DNA of 64,000 nt, taken from contig JASJOS010000014.1 in the NCBI GenBank assembly GCA_030068525.1, positions 248,001-312,000 on the forward strand, written 5' to 3'. Shown here piece after piece: positions 21,487 to 31,353 of this stretch; position 1 is the first letter of the stretch, and each line of letters begins with the position of its first letter. The notes beneath the pieces were generated by a model. The model searched no databases. It saw only the letters and a program-made list of their open reading frames with translations, and was not told the origin of the DNA. Made by a program: the position numbers and the translations under genes. This DNA is from Xanthocytophaga flava (GTDB lineage: Bacteria; Bacteroidota; Bacteroidia; Cytophagales; 172606-1).

Positions 21487-22401
21487 ATGCTTACAGATGA
21501 TTTTTGGATTCAGCCAGCTAAGGGATTTACAGACCGTACCAGAGGAAGAACAGAAGAGGAAATTCTTAAAATAGAATCCACTATTGGATTTCGCTTTCCG
21601 GAATTGTATAGAGATTTGATGAAGATTCAGAATGGTGGCCATCTCAGAAGACGTGCTTATCCTTTCGAAGATGGTATACAGGAATTATTCTACAACAATG
21701 CCAAACTTGATCCGATTTTTGTTGGTTCAGTAGTAAATGTTCTTCAGGAATTAAGTGAGTTTATGGATGAAGAAGAAATTGAAGAACTAGCACAAACAGA
21801 AATTAATCATATGGATCGTCTGATTATTGTTTCAAGTATGTATGGACATTCATATATGTGTTTCGACTATGGCTGGCAGGAAGAAACAGTAAGGTCAGAG
21901 CCGGAAGTTTGTTTTTTTGATATGGAAAGGGGAAATGGATTTGAAGAGTATCTGAGAGTTGAATCATTTGAAAAACTAGTTAGCGAACTTGTTTATTATG
22001 GATATGAATCTACCCGCTTTTATATAGGTATCAAATCTTCACTAAGTATTGATGAGATTATTGATGTATTGGCTGTTCAATGGAGTGTGAAATTTCAGGA
22101 GCATACGACAGATCGGTATGGCTGGTTTAATTTTGACAAATGGTTTAGTGGAGAGTTAGAGATTATATCTGATTTATCTTTCCACATTGTGGTAAGTCCC
22201 AATCAGCATCGTTCTGGAACTTACCTGTTTCAGAATCATGCAGACAATACTTTTGTGATAGAAATTGTGCCCACACAAAAAGATGCTACATCAGAACGTG
22301 ATAGTACAGAATATGCAGTGGTAATCAACAATCTATTACTAAAACTCAAGGAAAAAAGCGTAACTGCTTCAATATTGCTGGTGCCTTTTAATCTCTCATA
22401 A
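21487..22401 (+). CDS. SUKH (SMI1/KNR4) family protein
   Basis: A 304-residue cytoplasmic protein. The N-terminal SUKH domain (about 15-165) shows the family signs: an EEEILKIESTIGFRFPELYRDLMKIQNGG start, a DRLIIVSS strand and a YMCFDYG strand followed by an FFD strand and a FEKLVSELV helix. The C-terminal 130 residues are unfamiliar. SUKH proteins are often immunity proteins against polymorphic toxins, but no toxin gene is adjacent, so this may be an orphan immunity or a housekeeping SUKH. The protein could also start at the ATG at 21475. Confidence 0.85.
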   Translation: MLTDDFWIQPAKGFTDRTRGRTEEEILKIESTIGFRFPELYRDLMKIQNGGHLRRRAYPFEDGIQELFYNNAKLDPIFVGSVVNVLQELSEFMDEEEIEELAQTEINHMDRLIIVSSMYGHSYMCFDYGWQEETVRSEPEVCFFDMERGNGFEEYLRVESFEKLVSELVYYGYESTRFYIGIKSSLSIDEIIDVLAVQWSVKFQEHTTDRYGWFNFDKWFSGELEIISDLSFHIVVSPNQHRSGTYLFQNHADNTFVIEIVPTQKDATSERDSTEYAVVINNLLLKLKEKSVTASILLVPFNLS

Positions 22402-22585
22402 TGCTTCGGGATTTCATTCCTATACTATTAGTATATAGTGGGAAATTAAAGATAATATGACATGTGTAGATATTGATTGAATATTTTTGTATGAGTTAAG
22501 TACTAATTTCTGAATTTAGACGTCATATTTTTATTTTTTACTCTCTGCCTGTGTTAATTATCTCAGACAGAATAACTACTTAGCT

Positions 22586-23404
22586 ATGGCATCTGTACCT
22601 TTGGATGCAGCCACTGATTGCATTCGTCATTATTCCTGGAAGGCAGATATTCAATCTGTCATTCAAGCCTTGAAACCTACTATTGTATTAAGTGAAGCAG
22701 GTCAACCCAAATTTGGACAGTCCAAATTCAGAGGTTTGCCAGATATACCTGACAATATGATATTAGATATTGGAAGAGAGGATAACTTTCTTTTTCAACT
22801 CAATTTCTCTGAAATTGCTCCTTTTGATAGTCAGAGTCTATTGCCAACAGAAGGAATGCTATATGCATTTCTCAAAGGATTACAATCAAACGGTGCGTAT
22901 CCAGATGCAAAAGAGGATCTTAAGCTAATTTACATTCCAGAGTCTATTCAGTCAAACAGGTCGACTGATGGTAAAAGGATGAGCTTTGAGATATCACATA
23001 CGTTACCTGGATATAAATCTTCAGAATATGAGAAATTAAATTTGGGTGAAGACTTTGATACTCTACAAAAGGTAGCCAGATCCATACAAGAAATAGACGG
23101 CTCAGATGACTATAGTAGTAACCTGCTAGGGCATCCACAACAAACACAGTACAATCCTTGGTTTTATCACTTTCGTCAGAATATATGGAAGCTCCATGGC
23201 CGTGCTCCCAGTGATCCGGAAAAATACAAAGTCTGGAATGAGAAATATGATTCAGAGATGAAGACTTTAAACGATTCGCATGTACTTCTTTACCAAGGTG
23301 CAACGCCTTTTAAGAGTCTGGCAATTTTGTATATTGGTATCTCAAAAGAAGATCTGGAAAACCGAAATTTTAGTGCTGCATTTTATGACATTCAAAGTAC
23401 ATAA
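22586..23404 (+). CDS. DUF1963 / YwqG-family protein
   Basis: A 272-residue protein with the YwqG features: GQSKFRGLPDIPDNM near residue 50, a LFQLNFSEIAPFD strand, an LLPTEGMLYAFL strand, and a final LAILYIGISKEDLENRNFSAAFYDIQ segment that fits the family C-terminus. Function is unknown; such genes often sit in toxin-immunity clusters, and here a SUKH gene is directly upstream (184-bp gap). It seems full-length. Confidence 0.8.
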   Translation: MASVPLDAATDCIRHYSWKADIQSVIQALKPTIVLSEAGQPKFGQSKFRGLPDIPDNMILDIGREDNFLFQLNFSEIAPFDSQSLLPTEGMLYAFLKGLQSNGAYPDAKEDLKLIYIPESIQSNRSTDGKRMSFEISHTLPGYKSSEYEKLNLGEDFDTLQKVARSIQEIDGSDDYSSNLLGHPQQTQYNPWFYHFRQNIWKLHGRAPSDPEKYKVWNEKYDSEMKTLNDSHVLLYQGATPFKSLAILYIGISKEDLENRNFSAAFYDIQST

Positions 23405-23425
23405 TACAGATAGATAGGATAACGC

Positions 23426-23463
23426 AATCAATCAACTGATTATTATAAATCAGTTGATTGATT
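23426..23463. terminator. Bidirectional terminator hairpin
   Basis: Perfect 15-bp arms 23426-23440 and 23449-23463 with an 8-base loop, between the convergent DUF1963 gene and a GNAT gene. Confidence 0.75.
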
Positions 23464-23482
23464 AATATAGTTGCATTCTTTA

Positions 23483-23884
23483 CTACAAATACAGTTTCAT
23501 TCCTTCATGTGAGTCAACGAAGCCAAGCGACTCATAAAACTTTTTGGCCTCCGGACGTTTTTTATCAGTTGTCAACTGAAGCAAATGAGCTCCTTTGTCT
23601 TTTGATCGCTGGATAGCATACTGAAATATTTCAGTTCCTAATCCTTGTCCTCTATAGTCAGATTTAACTCGTACAGCCTCAATCTGTGCTCTAGTACTTC
23701 CCTGATAAGTCAGATAGGGGATAAAGGTCAGCTGAAATGTAGCTACTATCTCTTGTTCCTGTTCAACTATTGTTAATTCCTGATTGGGGTCACGAGTGAT
23801 TGCCTCAAATGCATTCAGATAAGATACTGGTAGCGGGAGCAGAAAGTTTTCTCTTTCTGCTCCCAGTTTGTCATTAGACAGCAT
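23483..23884 (-). CDS. GNAT N-acetyltransferase, N-terminus possibly frameshifted
   Basis: An acetyl-CoA-dependent N-acetyltransferase. The acetyl-CoA loop is RGQGLGTEIFQYAI and the C-terminal part is AKKFYESLGFVDSHEGMKLYL. The ATG at 23884 gives 133 residues, but the same frame upstream reads YRLALKSDLITIVQ, a typical first strand and helix of GNATs, with no start codon. An ATG in another frame at 23936 reads MPHL; removal of one base near 23924 would join it to RLALKSDL. So the first 15-17 residues may be lost by an indel. Substrate unknown. Confidence 0.8.
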   Translation of the reverse strand: MLSNDKLGAERENFLLPLPVSYLNAFEAITRDPNQELTIVEQEQEIVATFQLTFIPYLTYQGSTRAQIEAVRVKSDYRGQGLGTEIFQYAIQRSKDKGAHLLQLTTDKKRPEAKKFYESLGFVDSHEGMKLYL

Positions 23885-24146
23885 TTGTACAATCGTAATC
23901 AGATCGGACTTTAACGCCAGGCGATAAGTGAGGCATGATAGATAGAGGTGGTAGTGAGTAGTAAACGATAGGAAAGAATATGTACTTATACTTGATTACT
24001 TGAAGTATGTATGATAGGATAACCTTTCATAAAAAAATAACTTGAGAGTAAGTTCTATTCTATAATTTTATGGGTATAGCTTCTGCTAATTTACCGGATT
24101 ACTTATCAAAAGTATTACACATGGTAAATAACCACACACGACAATC

Positions 24147-25564
24147 ATGAAAACATGTATACCTGGATTTTTCTTATTGGTCTGCTTATGCCTTTCTGTG
24201 AAAGCCCAGCAACTCTCACCTGTGGAAGGTTCCTGGGTAGGGACATTAGCCATATCGGGCATTAAATTACGGTTGGTAACACATATTCATACAGAGGCCA
24301 ACGGGTATAAGGCAACAATGGATAGTCCGGATCAGGGGGCTAAAGATATCCCCATTGATATTGTTACATTTCAGAATGATAGTCTGACATTAATTATGAA
24401 TCGGTTGGGTGCTGTGTATAAAGGATTGTATCGTAAAGACAGTGTTTTGATACAAGGCCTATTTACTCAGAATGGACACAGTTTTCCACTTGTTATGCAG
24501 AAGAGTGAAAAGGGAATTACTGTAAACAGACCTCAGCTTCCTTTACGTCCTTTCCCATATAAAGAAGAAGATGTTATTTATGAGAATCCATCCACTCACA
24601 CTAAACTTGCCGGAACATTGACTTTGCCCCAAACGGGAACAGCTTTTCCTGTTGTGATATTGATTTCAGGATCCGGGCCACAGGATCGAGATGAGACATT
24701 GTTTGCCCATAAACCATTCCTTGTATTATCTGATTATCTGACAAAACAAGGGTTTGCCGTCCTTCGGGTGGATGATCGGGGCGTGGGAAAATCTACAGGA
24801 AGTTTTTCTACTGCTACAAGTGCTGATTTTGCCGAGGATGTCAAAGCCGGAATCGCTTATCTAAAAACAAGAAAAGAAATAAATCCCCGGAAGATTGGCT
24901 TGATAGGGCTAGTGAAGGAGGTATGATAGCACCCATCGTAGCTTCCAAAAGCCCAGATGTAGCTTTTATTGTATTAATGGCTGGACCCGGAATAACCGGA
25001 GAACAAATTCTCAGAACCCAGGCAATTACTTTTTATAAGAAAATGGGTGCTAGTGATAGCGAAATAAAAACCATTCTGGAGTTATCAGATGCAGCCGACA
25101 AGCTTGCCGAGAACAATAATACAGATAAACAAAAACGTAAAGAAGGCATTGCTAAACTTATAAAAGATAAAGCAGCGGGTATAAGTGACACTCGTAAAAA
25201 ACAGCTGGAAATCACGGAAGATGCCTTTTTACAAAGCGTAGAACTTGCTCAATCTCCCTGGATGAAATACTTCATCCATTTTGATCCAATTCCTGTTCTT
25301 AAACAAGTACGTATACCTGTATTGGCTATCAACGGGAGTAAAGATGTTCAGGTACTGGCAGATAACAATTTGAAAGGCATTGAAACTGCATTGAAGCAAG
25401 GAGGAAACAAAAAGTATCAGGTACAAAAGCTGGAAGGACTCAATCACTTGTTTCAGAAAGCTGATAGTGGATTTCCTGACGAATATGGTACTATTGAGCA
25501 GACAATCGACCCGACTGCACTCACTGCAATAGGAGACTGGTTAAAAAAAGTAGCAGGGAAATAA
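24147..25564 (+). pseudogene. Alpha/beta hydrolase broken at its nucleophile elbow
   Basis: An exported serine hydrolase (about 472 residues if intact; signal peptide ends CLSVKAQ). The N-terminal 120 residues are the beta-rich domain that precedes the hydrolase fold in this EstD-like family. The first frame runs to 24926 and ends IGLIGLVKEV; the second (24923-25564) goes on with MIAPIVASKSPDV and carries the acid region (AINGSKDVQVLADN) and the histidine in LEGLNHLFQKA. At 24909-24910 one A seems missing: GGGCTAGTGAAGGAGGT in place of GGGCATAGTGAAGGAGGT, which would restore GHSEGG. As read, no active enzyme is made. It may be a true pseudogene or a sequence error. Confidence 0.85.
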
Positions 25565-25573
25565 ATTCTATTT

Positions 25574-25627
25574 ACTCATGTATTCATTCTATAGACCTCT
25601 TCATAGCCTATAGGTGAATACATGAGT
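25574..25627. terminator. Long hairpin terminator after the hydrolase
   Basis: Arms of 13 perfect bases (25574-25586 with 25615-25627) are extended inward by CTATAG pairs with a small bulge. It lies just after the hydrolase stop. Confidence 0.7.
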
Positions 25628-25777
25628 TAACAGATGTCTGGTATATTGAAACTTTACAGTTTCTTTTTGTTAAAGTTCAGATTAACTACTATCATAAAAA
25701 AAGCCTATTAAAATAATAGGATTGATTAATAGATAGTTATGGAGGTTGGATATTATTATAGAAATATAAATTGGTCA

Positions 25778-26092
25778 CTAAAATCTTTCCTGAATAGCTG
25801 GATTCCAGCGTAGATCTACATTAAATGAATGGCAATCAGTGATAAAGTCATTCAGGGTTACAGGCCATTTCAACTCAGTCCCGTTAATGCAATAGGTTGA
25901 TTCATTAAACCATACAATATTGCGACTCTCTGTATCATCAATGTAGCGATTGTAAGGCTCATAAAACTCCCATCCTTCAAAAAACAACACTATCTGCTGT
26001 GGTTCAAAAGAACTTTGGTAAAGCTCATTAATAGATTTAGAAAGTAACTGAGGGAAATACTGGCTTAATGCGTCAAGTTGTATAGACTTCAT
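25778..26092 (-). CDS. Small hypothetical protein
   Basis: A 104-residue acidic protein without signal peptide or membrane segment. It has aromatic-rich strands (IVLFFEGWEFYEPYNRYI, NIVWFNESTYCINGTEL) and a C-terminal LRWNPAIQERF. I recognise no family; it looks like the small accessory or immunity-type genes common in this part of the window. Confidence 0.55.
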   Translation of the reverse strand: MKSIQLDALSQYFPQLLSKSINELYQSSFEPQQIVLFFEGWEFYEPYNRYIDDTESRNIVWFNESTYCINGTELKWPVTLNDFITDCHSFNVDLRWNPAIQERF

Positions 26093-26403
26093 AGTTGTGC
26101 AAAAATGATTTAAAACTTACATGATAGCTGTTGAAGCTTATATCTAAAGTTAACCTTTTCGTGAATTCCTGCTTTTAAAATCCCACCAAACTGAAACGTT
26201 TTTCGGTAGACATAAGACTTTATTCGATGAACTAAATAATGACTCTCAACACCTGTAAATTGGATAGGTAAAATAGTACTTAGCAGAAACATATATCTTA
26301 CTTTTATTCTAAAAGGTTATACACTTTGCTAGTAGTTGAATGTTAGGTTAATAACAACTACAGGAGAAACTTTCAGGTATATTTGCGCCTGTATTCTTAT
26401 TTT

Positions 26404-27333
26404 ATGACTATACATAGTAAAGCTGTCGTTAAGGTTACTTTAGTAATGCTTATCTGGGCAGGTTCATTTTCAGTAACTAAGGCAGGAGTTGATCACATCC
26501 CACCTGTATTTTTTGCGTTTCTGCGTTTTGCTCTCGCATCTGTTATCTTACTTATTATTCTGTTTGTAAAAGAACGAAACAAACCAAATTATATTGGCTG
26601 GGATCGGTCTGTTTGGTATAAAGTAATAGGTATGAGTATTACAGGAGTGACCTTATATTATACATTCTTTAATCTGGCATTACGATATACTTCTGCCGCC
26701 ATGGGGTCTTTGATCCAGGGATTTATTCCTGTAGGTGTAGTAGTTCTGGCTGCTCTTTATTTGAAAGAGAGACTTCAATCAATTCAACTTGTGGGTGTGG
26801 TAATTTCCATTATTGGTGTGATCTGTATAGGTTTTGTATCCAATCCTGAAACTACTGATTTTATAGAGTCTTTTGTTTGGAGGATGCCTTCTGTGATTGT
26901 TGGAAATATCCTGGTAATTCTATCTGCATTATGCTGGGTGATCTATACCATCATTTCCAAAAAACTAGCACATCTGGATTCGACACATCTTACTACCTGG
27001 TCTACTGTAATTGGAACGATATGTTTTCTCCCTCTGATGGGAGTAGAATTATACTATGAACCATTACCTGTTATTTCCTGGCGAGGCTGGCTTGAAATTT
27101 TCTATCTGGGAGTGCTGGCTTCTGCATTAAGCTATTTCTGGTATAATGATGCCATGAAATACCTGAATGCGGTTGAGGTAGGGATATTTAATAATCTTGA
27201 CCCGGTAATGGGAGCCGTTATTGCAGTTGTTTTTTTGCACGAACCAATTTCCCTATGGCAAGTTGCCGGGACTGTTCTTGTTCTGCTTGGGGTCTGGATC
27301 AGTACTGTTTCTAATAAGAAGTCTGTTTCTTAG
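26404..27333 (+). CDS. EamA/DMT-family transporter
   Basis: A 309-residue inner-membrane carrier with ten predicted helices and two EamA repeats (about 10-145 and 165-300; hallmark LIWAGSFSVTKAG near the start and LNPVMGAV-like NLDPVMGAVIAVVFLHEP in the second half). Family members export metabolites or amino acids; the substrate cannot be told. I use the ATG at 26404 rather than the TTG at 26383, because a TATATTTG -7 element at 26378-26385 overlaps the latter. Confidence 0.9.
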   Translation: MTIHSKAVVKVTLVMLIWAGSFSVTKAGVDHIPPVFFAFLRFALASVILLIILFVKERNKPNYIGWDRSVWYKVIGMSITGVTLYYTFFNLALRYTSAAMGSLIQGFIPVGVVVLAALYLKERLQSIQLVGVVISIIGVICIGFVSNPETTDFIESFVWRMPSVIVGNILVILSALCWVIYTIISKKLAHLDSTHLTTWSTVIGTICFLPLMGVELYYEPLPVISWRGWLEIFYLGVLASALSYFWYNDAMKYLNAVEVGIFNNLDPVMGAVIAVVFLHEPISLWQVAGTVLVLLGVWISTVSNKKSVS

Positions 27334-27437
27334 TAAATGTGCTTGATAGTCAGGTAGGAGGAGCTACGGTTTTAAGAAATTTATCACATGGGCAGTCGTG
27401 TTAAAAACAACAATAGAATATTTCCAAGGATATACCC

Positions 27438-27445
27438 TATATTTG
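27438..27445 (+). promoter_or_regulatory. Candidate -7 element before the ABC-F gene
   Basis: TATATTTG fits TAnnTTTG and lies 22 bp before the ABC-F start; no -33 TTG is seen at the usual spacing. Confidence 0.35.
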
Positions 27446-27467
27446 TATTTTAAAATCTTTATACCTC

Positions 27468-29111
27468 ATGATCTCAGTTGATTCGATTACAGTAGAGTTT
27501 AACGGTGCCGCTCTTTTTAGCAACATTACCTTTAATATTAATGAGAATGACCGGATTGCCTTAATGGGTAAAAACGGTGCCGGAAAATCAACCTTACTGA
27601 AAATTATTGCTGGCGTAAATAAACCCACACGCGGAAAAATATCTGCTCCCAAAGATGCAGTAATTGCTTATCTGCCTCAACATTTGCTAACAGAAGACAA
27701 TTGTACTGTATTTGAAGAAGCCTCCAAAGCTTTCGGAAAAATACTGGAAATGAAAAAGCAAATGGATGAGTTGAATCTGGCATTGGAGACACGCACGGAT
27801 TATGAATCAGATGAATATGCCAAGATTATAGAACAAGTATCTGAACTTAGTGAGAAATACTATTCGATAGAAGATAGCAATTTTGATGCAGAAGTAGAAA
27901 AGACGTTGATGGGATTAGGCTTTCAACGGAGTGATTTTACCCGTCCTACCAATGAGTTTAGTGGTGGGTGGCGTATGCGGATTGAGCTAGCTAAAATTTT
28001 ATTGCAGAAACCGGATCTGATTCTGCTGGATGAGCCTACTAACCACATGGATATTGAATCTATTCAGTGGCTGGAAGAATTTCTGGTAAATAATGCCAAA
28101 GCTGTAATTGTGATATCCCACGATAAAACGTTTGTTGACAATATCACAAACCGGACCATAGAGGTAACTATGGGACGCATATATGATTACAAAGCGACCT
28201 ACTCTCATTATCTTCAGTTGCGTAAAGAACGTCGCGAACAGCAGCAAAAACAATATGATGATCAGCAGAAGCAGATTGCTGAGATTCAGGAATTCATAGA
28301 TCGTTTCAAAGGAACCTATTCCAAAACACTTCAGGTACAATCTCGTGTGAAGATGCTGGAAAAGATTGAGATCATTGAAGTGGATGAAGTGGATACTTCA
28401 CATTTGAATCTGAAGTTCCCTCCGGCTCCTCGTTCAGGTAATTACCCTGTCATTGTAGAAGGATTAACCAAGCGTTATGGTGATCATGTAGTATTTGCAG
28501 ACGCTTCTGTCACTATTGAACGTGGGCAGAAAGTAGCCTTTGTAGGCCGGAATGGTGAAGGTAAGTCTACATTGGTGAAGGCGATTATGGGTGAAATTGA
28601 TTTTGAAGGAAAACTTCAGGTAGGTCATAATAGTATGATTGGGTATTTTGCACAGGATCAGGCTTCTAAGTTAGATGGTGAACTGACCGTTTTTCAGACT
28701 ATTGACCAGATTGCAGTAGGGGAGATCCGTACAAAGATCAAAGATATTCTGGGAGCATTTATGTTCAGCGGGGAGACTATCGATAAGAAGGTGAGATTCC
28801 TCTCTGGTGGTGAAAGGACTCGTCTGGCTATGATTAAGTTGTTGTTACAACCTGTGAATCTTTTAATTCTCGATGAACCTACCAACCACCTGGATATCAA
28901 AACAAAAGATATTCTGAAAGAAGCATTGAAGGCTTTTGATGGTACATTGATTCTAGTATCACACGATCGTGACTTCCTGGATGGTTTGGCTGATAAAGTA
29001 TTTGAGTTTGGCAATAAACGTATTAAGGAGCACTTTGAAGATATCAATGGCTTTCTGAGAAATAAGAAGATGGAAAACCTACGTGAAATTGAACGAAAAG
29101 CTGTAAAATAA
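27468..29111 (+). CDS. ABC-F family ATPase
   Basis: A cytoplasmic, soluble tandem ABC ATPase of the ABC-F group, which acts on ribosomes (translation factor, ribosome assembly or antibiotic protection). It has two nucleotide-binding domains: Walker A GKNGAGKST (34-42), signature FSGGWRMRIELAK and LLDEPTNHMD in the first; GRNGEGKST, LSGGERTRLAMIK and ILDEPTNHLD in the second. Between them is the basic coiled-coil linker (RKERREQQQKQYDDQQKQ) typical of the group. No membrane segment. At 547 residues it has normal length. No antibiotic resistance can be assumed. Confidence 0.93.
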   Translation: MISVDSITVEFNGAALFSNITFNINENDRIALMGKNGAGKSTLLKIIAGVNKPTRGKISAPKDAVIAYLPQHLLTEDNCTVFEEASKAFGKILEMKKQMDELNLALETRTDYESDEYAKIIEQVSELSEKYYSIEDSNFDAEVEKTLMGLGFQRSDFTRPTNEFSGGWRMRIELAKILLQKPDLILLDEPTNHMDIESIQWLEEFLVNNAKAVIVISHDKTFVDNITNRTIEVTMGRIYDYKATYSHYLQLRKERREQQQKQYDDQQKQIAEIQEFIDRFKGTYSKTLQVQSRVKMLEKIEIIEVDEVDTSHLNLKFPPAPRSGNYPVIVEGLTKRYGDHVVFADASVTIERGQKVAFVGRNGEGKSTLVKAIMGEIDFEGKLQVGHNSMIGYFAQDQASKLDGELTVFQTIDQIAVGEIRTKIKDILGAFMFSGETIDKKVRFLSGGERTRLAMIKLLLQPVNLLILDEPTNHLDIKTKDILKEALKAFDGTLILVSHDRDFLDGLADKVFEFGNKRIKEHFEDINGFLRNKKMENLREIERKAVK

Positions 29112-29138
29112 ACTATAGTATTCTGCTATATATAGAAG

Positions 29139-29165
29139 CCCTCTGTCTTATTACAAGGCAGAGGG
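29139..29165 (+). terminator. Terminator of the ABC-F gene
   Basis: Arms 29139-29149 and 29155-29165 (CCCTCTGTCTT against AAGGCAGAGGG, one G-U), followed by TTTTATTTT. Confidence 0.8.
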
Positions 29166-29296
29166 TTTTATTTTGTCATTATTCTGATAGAATGGCAATT
29201 TGGGGCAGGGCGTTTACCTTTTCCGTATTTCGTTGATATAGATTCAAAGATTGTCAGACTCTATGTATTATTTTATAAACAGGATTTTTCACAACT

Positions 29297-29779
29297 ATGT
29301 TATTTGAAAAAGATTTTCAGGGTCAGGAATGGTATGAGCCTTTTAAGGATACCAGCCTTAAGAATATGACTTGGGCAAAGTCCTTGCTAAAAAGAGAGTT
29401 TTATTGTTTTCTGGATTATAAATCTTTCTATGATACAGAGAGCTATGTGAGTGTATTTCATCAATTGTCAACTTTCTGCAAGCCTGATCTTGATTTTCAG
29501 GTTCTATCATATGATGGCCCATTTATCTATCTGCTCATAGATGGTGAGGAACTTATATATGAAAAAGAGGATACCCACTATTCGGATGATCAGTTATGTT
29601 TTAAGTTAAATCTGTTTCTTTGTGAACGTACAAGCTGTTCGTTGCGATTCTCTCAATTTCATGTCAGCGACTGGACTTGTATTGGGCTAATGAGTAAAGA
29701 ACAGTATGATGTAATGAAGCAACTTCAGTTAGTGCCCTTAGTAGAAGGCGAAATAGATAGTCAGGAAATGTTCTGGTGA
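29297..29779 (+). CDS. Hypothetical cytoplasmic protein
   Basis: A 160-residue protein rich in aromatic residues (WYEPFKDTSLKNMTWAKSLL, YDGPFIYLLIDGEELIYE), without signal peptide. It is Phe/Tyr/Cys-rich and ends EIDSQEMFW. I know no family. A single-gene unit before an inverted repeat at 29952-29988. Confidence 0.6.
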   Translation: MLFEKDFQGQEWYEPFKDTSLKNMTWAKSLLKREFYCFLDYKSFYDTESYVSVFHQLSTFCKPDLDFQVLSYDGPFIYLLIDGEELIYEKEDTHYSDDQLCFKLNLFLCERTSCSLRFSQFHVSDWTCIGLMSKEQYDVMKQLQLVPLVEGEIDSQEMFW

Positions 29780-29951
29780 AAATAGGACAGGGATACAGGA
29801 AAATAGATTTATATTTTTTATTTTTGCCCCCCTTTTTGCAAAGCATAACGGATTCAATTGAGTAATTTTCTCTGAAATGCAAGGTACTGAGTTAACTTAC
29901 TGCAAATAAGGGTAAGATCTGATTAGGATTAGGTATAGTTTGAAATACATG

Positions 29952-29988
29952 TACCACTATGAATATGGAGTTCATATTTATAGTGGTA
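29952..29988. repeat. 15-bp inverted repeat before the Hsp70 gene
   Basis: TACCACTATGAATAT (29952-29966) pairs with ATATTTATAGTGGTA (29974-29988), one G-U, 7-base loop. No T tract follows, so it may be either a terminator of the previous gene or an operator 65 bp before the Hsp70 gene. Confidence 0.4.
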
Positions 29989-30052
29989 TCATCGTCTTTA
30001 TACTATTCCACAGATCTGTGTGTTTTCTCTAAGATTGCTAAAACCTCCTACT

Positions 30053-31312
30053 ATGACAAATATATCCTGTGGAATTGATTTTGGAACATCCAATTCAAGT
30101 ATCGCTGTTGCTAATAATGGAAACATCAGCCTGGTTCCGATAGAAGGAACCTCTGTTACTATTCCTAGTGCAATCTTTTACCCTTACAAAGAGGCTGTCC
30201 CTCATTATGGCAGAGCTGCTATTCGAATGTTCTTTGAACGGAAAGAAGGCCGATTTATGCGAAGCTTGAAACGGGTGTTGGGAACCTCTGTGATGAAACA
30301 AGGCACAATCATCAATGGTCGTCCGATAAAATTCGAAAAGATTATTGCAGAGTTTCTGGTTAATTTGAAGGCCAGAGCAGAGAGTATAGCAGGCAAAGAA
30401 ATAGAACATGTGGTTGTGGGACGTCCTGTACACTTTGTCGACAATGATCCGGAGGCCGATAAACGAGCAGAAGCTGAGTTGCGTGAGGTAGCTCGGAGTG
30501 TAGGATTTGCACATATAGATTTTCAGTTTGAACCCATTGCAGCAGCATTTGCACATGAAGTCAAGCTATCAGGTGAAAAGCTGGCTATTGTAGTAGATCT
30601 GGGTGGAGGTACTTCAGACTTTACAGTAATTCGCTTGTCTAATCAGTATGTACATAAAACAGACAGAGCTTCGGATATCCTGGCGAATACAGGTGTTCGG
30701 ATTGGTGGAAACGATTTTGATAAGGATCTGAGTCTGGCTGTTGTCATGCCAGAACTAGGCTATAAAACCACGTATGGCGATAAAAAGCTGGAAGTGCCTT
30801 TAAAACCTTATTTTGATCTTTCGGAATGGAGTAAGATTAACTTTCTGTATACAACCAAAATGGTAGTCCATACACGTCAGCTGTTATTTCAGTCGCATGA
30901 TAAAACACGTTTTGGCAGATTGTTGCGAGTGTTGGAACAGGAGAGTGGACATGCACTGCTGGCAAGTGTTGAAGATACAAAAATTGCCTTGACCGGGCAG
31001 GCAGAATATAACGCGTCTTTTGAGTTTATTGAGGATAGCTTTTCTATTCAGATCAAACGGGATCTATTTGAAGATGCCATACGGGAAGAGGTTGAGAAGA
31101 TTTCTGATTCTGCCAAACAGTGTATCCAGGAAGCAGGAGTGAAGCGGGAAGATATTGATCTGGTTATACTTACCGGCGGAACTACAGAGGTACCATTAGT
31201 GCAACAGGAATTTAAGCTATTGTTTCCCAATGCGGCTATAGCTGATGAAAATAAATTATCCAGTGTAGGGCTTGGATTGGCTTATGATAGTCAGAATAAA
31301 TTTGGTAGATAA
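30053..31312 (+). CDS. YegD-like Hsp70-family protein
   Basis: A 419-residue protein of the actin/Hsp70 ATPase fold lacking the substrate-binding C-terminal domain of DnaK, as in YegD. ATP motifs: phosphate 1 CGIDFGTSNSS at the N-terminus, phosphate 2 VVDLGGGTSDFTVI, and the adenosine motif ILTGGTTEVPLVQ near the end. I take the ATG at 30053 over the GTG at 30020 because the motif follows it directly. No J-domain or GrpE gene is nearby. The role is unknown, perhaps a specialised chaperone. Confidence 0.9.
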   Translation: MTNISCGIDFGTSNSSIAVANNGNISLVPIEGTSVTIPSAIFYPYKEAVPHYGRAAIRMFFERKEGRFMRSLKRVLGTSVMKQGTIINGRPIKFEKIIAEFLVNLKARAESIAGKEIEHVVVGRPVHFVDNDPEADKRAEAELREVARSVGFAHIDFQFEPIAAAFAHEVKLSGEKLAIVVDLGGGTSDFTVIRLSNQYVHKTDRASDILANTGVRIGGNDFDKDLSLAVVMPELGYKTTYGDKKLEVPLKPYFDLSEWSKINFLYTTKMVVHTRQLLFQSHDKTRFGRLLRVLEQESGHALLASVEDTKIALTGQAEYNASFEFIEDSFSIQIKRDLFEDAIREEVEKISDSAKQCIQEAGVKREDIDLVILTGGTTEVPLVQQEFKLLFPNAAIADENKLSSVGLGLAYDSQNKFGR

Positions 31313-31353
31313 ACGGGCTTGATGCCTAAAAGAGAGAGAAACATAGCTTTAAG

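Noticed and set aside
21487-23404. Complete polymorphic toxin system around the SUKH and DUF1963 genes
   Set aside because: No toxin gene, secretion-tagged effector or RHS repeat gene is present nearby, so these may only be orphan immunity-type genes.
26110-26292. 60-codon frame upstream of a small minus-strand gene
   Set aside because: Composition is basic and unlike a domain; no start support and no recognised family.
30095-30556. 153-codon antisense frame within the Hsp70 gene
   Set aside because: Shadow of a real gene; Cys/Ser-rich with no domain.
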